Notes under the pieces: generated by a model
What the model saw: only the letters and a program-made list of their open reading frames with translations
The model's database searches: none
Told to the model about the DNA's origin: nothing
Origin: Betaproteobacteria bacterium UBA2293
GTDB lineage: Bacteria; Pseudomonadota; Gammaproteobacteria; Burkholderiales; Rhodocyclaceae
Assembly: GCA_002345845.1 (NCBI GenBank)
Contig: DDWF01000322.1
Span: 13,079-20,806 of the forward strand
DNA length: 7,728 nt
Direction: 5' to 3'
Shown: positions 5,916 to 7,728 of the stretch, in pieces
Position numbering within the stretch: the stretch's first letter is position 1
Layout: every line of letters starts with the position of its first letter
Made by a program: the position numbers and the translations under genes

Positions 5916-5921
5916 TATACT
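5916..5921 (+). promoter_or_regulatory. Candidate -10 element of the ABC exporter gene
   Basis: TATACT matches five of six bases of the sigma-70 -10 consensus. Transcription would begin about seven bases downstream, at or next to the A of ATG 5928. No good -35 hexamer is seen at 16-18 bases; TTAATC at 5890-5895 is 20 bases away. Confidence 0.45.
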
Positions 5922-5927
5922 CCCCCG

Positions 5928-7728
5928 ATGCTTCCCTCCCCCCTTGCAGCAGCAGGCTCCATCCCCACCCTGCCAACCCACTGGTTGGCCCCGGTCGCCG
6001 CAGTACTGCCCGCCGGCGAAACGATCCAGGCCTGGCTGGAAACCGACCTCGACGACCGCCTGAATTTTGCCCGTGGCCTGCTGGTACTGACCGAACACCG
6101 CCTGCTCGCCTGGCCAGCCACGGAGGGCGGCTTTAGCGAATGGCCGCTGAGCGCCGGCTGGCGCCTCGAGCACCACGACCACGCTGGCGTCGGCACGCTG
6201 GAACTGCTCGACCCCACCGGCCGCCGCGCCTGCTGGCGCTACACGCTGGGCCGTAATCTGGCCGCCCTGCGTCTGATCACGGAATTCGACCTGCAGCTGT
6301 CCAGCCGCCTCAGCGGCCAGCCTGTTGTCCGCGCCAGCGACGACGTCTGCCCGAAATGCAAGGCACCGCTGCCGCCGGGCGAGGATGAATGCCCGATCTG
6401 CGTCGTCGAGACCAGCACGCCGCCATCGACGTGGACGCTGTTCCGCCTGTGGCGCTTCGCCAAACCGTACAAGGGCCGCCTGCTCGCCGGTTTTTTGCTG
6501 ACGCTGGCGTCGACCGCAGCAACGCTGGTACCGCCCTACCTGACCATGCCGCTGATGGACGAGATCCTGATCCCGTTCCAGAACGGCCAGCCGATCGACC
6601 AGGACCGGGTCATGCTCTATCTCGGCGGCCTGCTCGGCGCGGCAGTGCTGGCCTGGGCGCTCGGCTGGCTGCGCACCTATATCCTGGCGCTGGTCTCGGA
6701 ACGGATCGGCCGCGACCTGCGCACGACCACCTACGAACACCTGCTGGGACTGTCATTGGAGTATTTCGGCGGCAAGCGCACCGGCGACCTGATGGCGCGC
6801 ATCGGTTCGGAAACCGACCGCATCAACGTCTTCCTGTCGCTGCACCTGCTCGACTTCGCCACCGACGTGCTGATGATCGCCATGACGTCGGCCATCCTGT
6901 TCTCGATCAATCCCTGGCTGGCGCTGGTCACGTTGCTGCCGCTGCCGTTCATCGCCTGGCTGATCCATACCGTCCGTGACCGGCTGCGCACCGGTTTCGA
7001 GAAGGTTGACCGGGTCTGGGCCGAAGTCACCAACGTGCTCGCCGACACCATTCCCGGCATCCGCGTGGTCAAGGCCTTCGCCCAGGAAAAGCGCGAGGCC
7101 GAGCGCTTCCGCGACGCCAACAAACACAACCTGGCGCTCAACGACAAACTCAACCGCACCTGGTCGCTGTTCGGCCCGACCGTCACGCTGATGACCGAAA
7201 TCGGCCTGCTCGTCGTCTGGGGCTTCGGCATCTGGCAGATTTCCGAAGGCGACATCACCGTTGGCGTGCTGACCGCCTTCCTCGCCTACATCAGCCGCTT
7301 CTACACCCGGCTGGACTCGATGAGCCGCATCGTTTCGGTGACGCAGAAGGCCGCCGCCGGCGCCAAGCGTATTTTCGACATCCTCGACCATGTGTCGTCG
7401 GTGCCGGAACCGACCAAGCCGGTTCATCTCGGCCAGGTCGAAGGCCGCATCACGCTGAAGCAGGCCAGTTTCCGCTACGGCACGCGGGCGGTCACCCGCG
7501 ACGTAGATCTGGTCATCGAACCGGGCGAGATGATCGGCCTGGTAGGTCACAGCGGTTCCGGCAAATCGACGCTGGTGAACCTGATCTGCCGCTTCTACGA
7601 CGTCACCGAAGGCGCCGTCTTCATCGACGATGTCGACGTGCGCTCGGTGCCGGTCGCCGAATTCCGCCGCAACATCGGCCTGGTGCTGCAGGAGCCTTTC
7701 CTGTTCTTCGGCACCATCGCCGAGAACA
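5928..7728 (+). CDS. ABC exporter with N-terminal PH-like and zinc-ribbon modules, cyanophycin-associated type; 3' end outside window
   Basis: The frame is open from ATG 5928 to the window edge (600 residues, unfinished). Residues 20-130 form a soluble domain whose RGLLVLTEHRLLAWP (49-63) resembles the GVLVLTDRRL signature of bacterial PH/GRAM-like domains. A zinc ribbon follows, with C141-x2-C144 and C155-x2-C158. Residues 170-480 are an ABC type 1 exporter membrane domain with about six helices and the coupling-region strings EYFGGKRTGDLMARI (278-292) and GIRVVKAFAQEKRE. The ATPase domain begins near 505, with Walker A GHSGSGKST (540-548) and Q-loop Gln588. The signature motif and Walker B lie beyond the edge. 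From memory, this layout matches the ABC transporter that sits with a DUF1854 gene and cyanophycin synthetases in betaproteobacteria; the neighbours that would confirm it are not visible. No substrate is known to me. No Shine-Dalgarno precedes the ATG, and no other in-frame ATG occurs before residue 207. Lipid A exporter MsbA-like proteins lack the N-terminal modules. Confidence 0.88.
   Translation, partial: MLPSPLAAAGSIPTLPTHWLAPVAAVLPAGETIQAWLETDLDDRLNFARGLLVLTEHRLLAWPATEGGFSEWPLSAGWRLEHHDHAGVGTLELLDPTGRRACWRYTLGRNLAALRLITEFDLQLSSRLSGQPVVRASDDVCPKCKAPLPPGEDECPICVVETSTPPSTWTLFRLWRFAKPYKGRLLAGFLLTLASTAATLVPPYLTMPLMDEILIPFQNGQPIDQDRVMLYLGGLLGAAVLAWALGWLRTYILALVSERIGRDLRTTTYEHLLGLSLEYFGGKRTGDLMARIGSETDRINVFLSLHLLDFATDVLMIAMTSAILFSINPWLALVTLLPLPFIAWLIHTVRDRLRTGFEKVDRVWAEVTNVLADTIPGIRVVKAFAQEKREAERFRDANKHNLALNDKLNRTWSLFGPTVTLMTEIGLLVVWGFGIWQISEGDITVGVLTAFLAYISRFYTRLDSMSRIVSVTQKAAAGAKRIFDILDHVSSVPEPTKPVHLGQVEGRITLKQASFRYGTRAVTRDVDLVIEPGEMIGLVGHSGSGKSTLVNLICRFYDVTEGAVFIDDVDVRSVPVAEFRRNIGLVLQEPFLFFGTIAEN

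Noticed and set aside
4507..6063. A 518-codon open frame on the plus strand opposite nirJ and the start of nirN
   Set aside because: It mirrors a strongly recognised gene in GC-rich DNA, shows low-complexity Val/Ala/Gly/Asp-rich composition and no domain, and overruns the divergent promoter and the ABC start.
5715..6740. A 341-codon open frame on the minus strand opposite the ABC exporter N-terminus
   Set aside because: It is rich in Gln, Arg, Ala and Gly with no recognisable motif, and overlaps both the nirJ start and the FNR box. The opposite strand encodes a coherent ABC protein.
6753..7550. A 265-codon open frame on the minus strand opposite the ABC transporter core
   Set aside because: This is an antisense shadow of the membrane and Walker A regions, with a highly charged Asp/Gln/Arg-rich product and no domain.

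Overview
The window is GC-rich, densely packed bacterial DNA with Shine-Dalgarno starts, 4-base gene overlaps and short intergenic gaps. The gene content (VC_2705-type sodium:solute symporter, heme d1 biosynthesis genes with an FNR/DNR-type site, UbiC, and an ABC exporter resembling the one linked to cyanophycin genes in betaproteobacteria) suggests a denitrifying betaproteobacterium, probably of the Rhodocyclales (Dechloromonas/Azonexus/Zoogloea-like). That placement is inferred from gene content, not from a database search.

Layout, left to right. (1) 1-834, plus strand: the C-terminus of a large sodium:solute symporter, a strong intrinsic terminator, then a small three-helix membrane protein of unknown function. 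(2) 865-2406, minus strand: a compressed three-gene unit transcribed rluE -> DUF192 secreted protein -> ubiC, with gaps of +1 and -4 bases. (3) 2407-2554: a divergent promoter region with a 6-bp inverted repeat around an AT-rich -10-like core, followed by a plus-strand glycine-zipper lipoprotein gene (2555-3031). (4) 3028-3092: a 9-bp perfect inverted repeat whose arms contain the stop codons of the two convergent genes. (5) 3089-5799, minus strand: nirJ -> nirN, overlapping by ATGA. They encode two heme d1 biosynthesis enzymes, the radical SAM enzyme that modifies the propionate-bearing positions and the periplasmic dihydro-heme d1 dehydrogenase. (6) 5800-5927: a divergent regulatory region with a near-consensus FNR/DNR box placed as expected for a class II promoter of nirJ. 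(7) 5928-7728, plus strand, running off the end: an ABC exporter half-transporter with an unusual N-terminus, a PH/GRAM-like module followed by a four-cysteine zinc ribbon. I recognise this architecture as the ABC transporter associated with cyanophycin metabolism.

Functionally, nirJN should serve maturation of cytochrome cd1 nitrite reductase under low oxygen, yet no nirS, nirC, nirE, nirF or nirDLGH lies in view. The rluE-DUF192-ubiC unit joins rRNA modification to the first committed step of ubiquinone synthesis. The most distinctive items are the detached, apparently FNR-controlled nirJN pair and the PH/zinc-ribbon ABC exporter with its possibly leaderless start. I saw no tRNA, rRNA, CRISPR array, insertion sequence or phage element.
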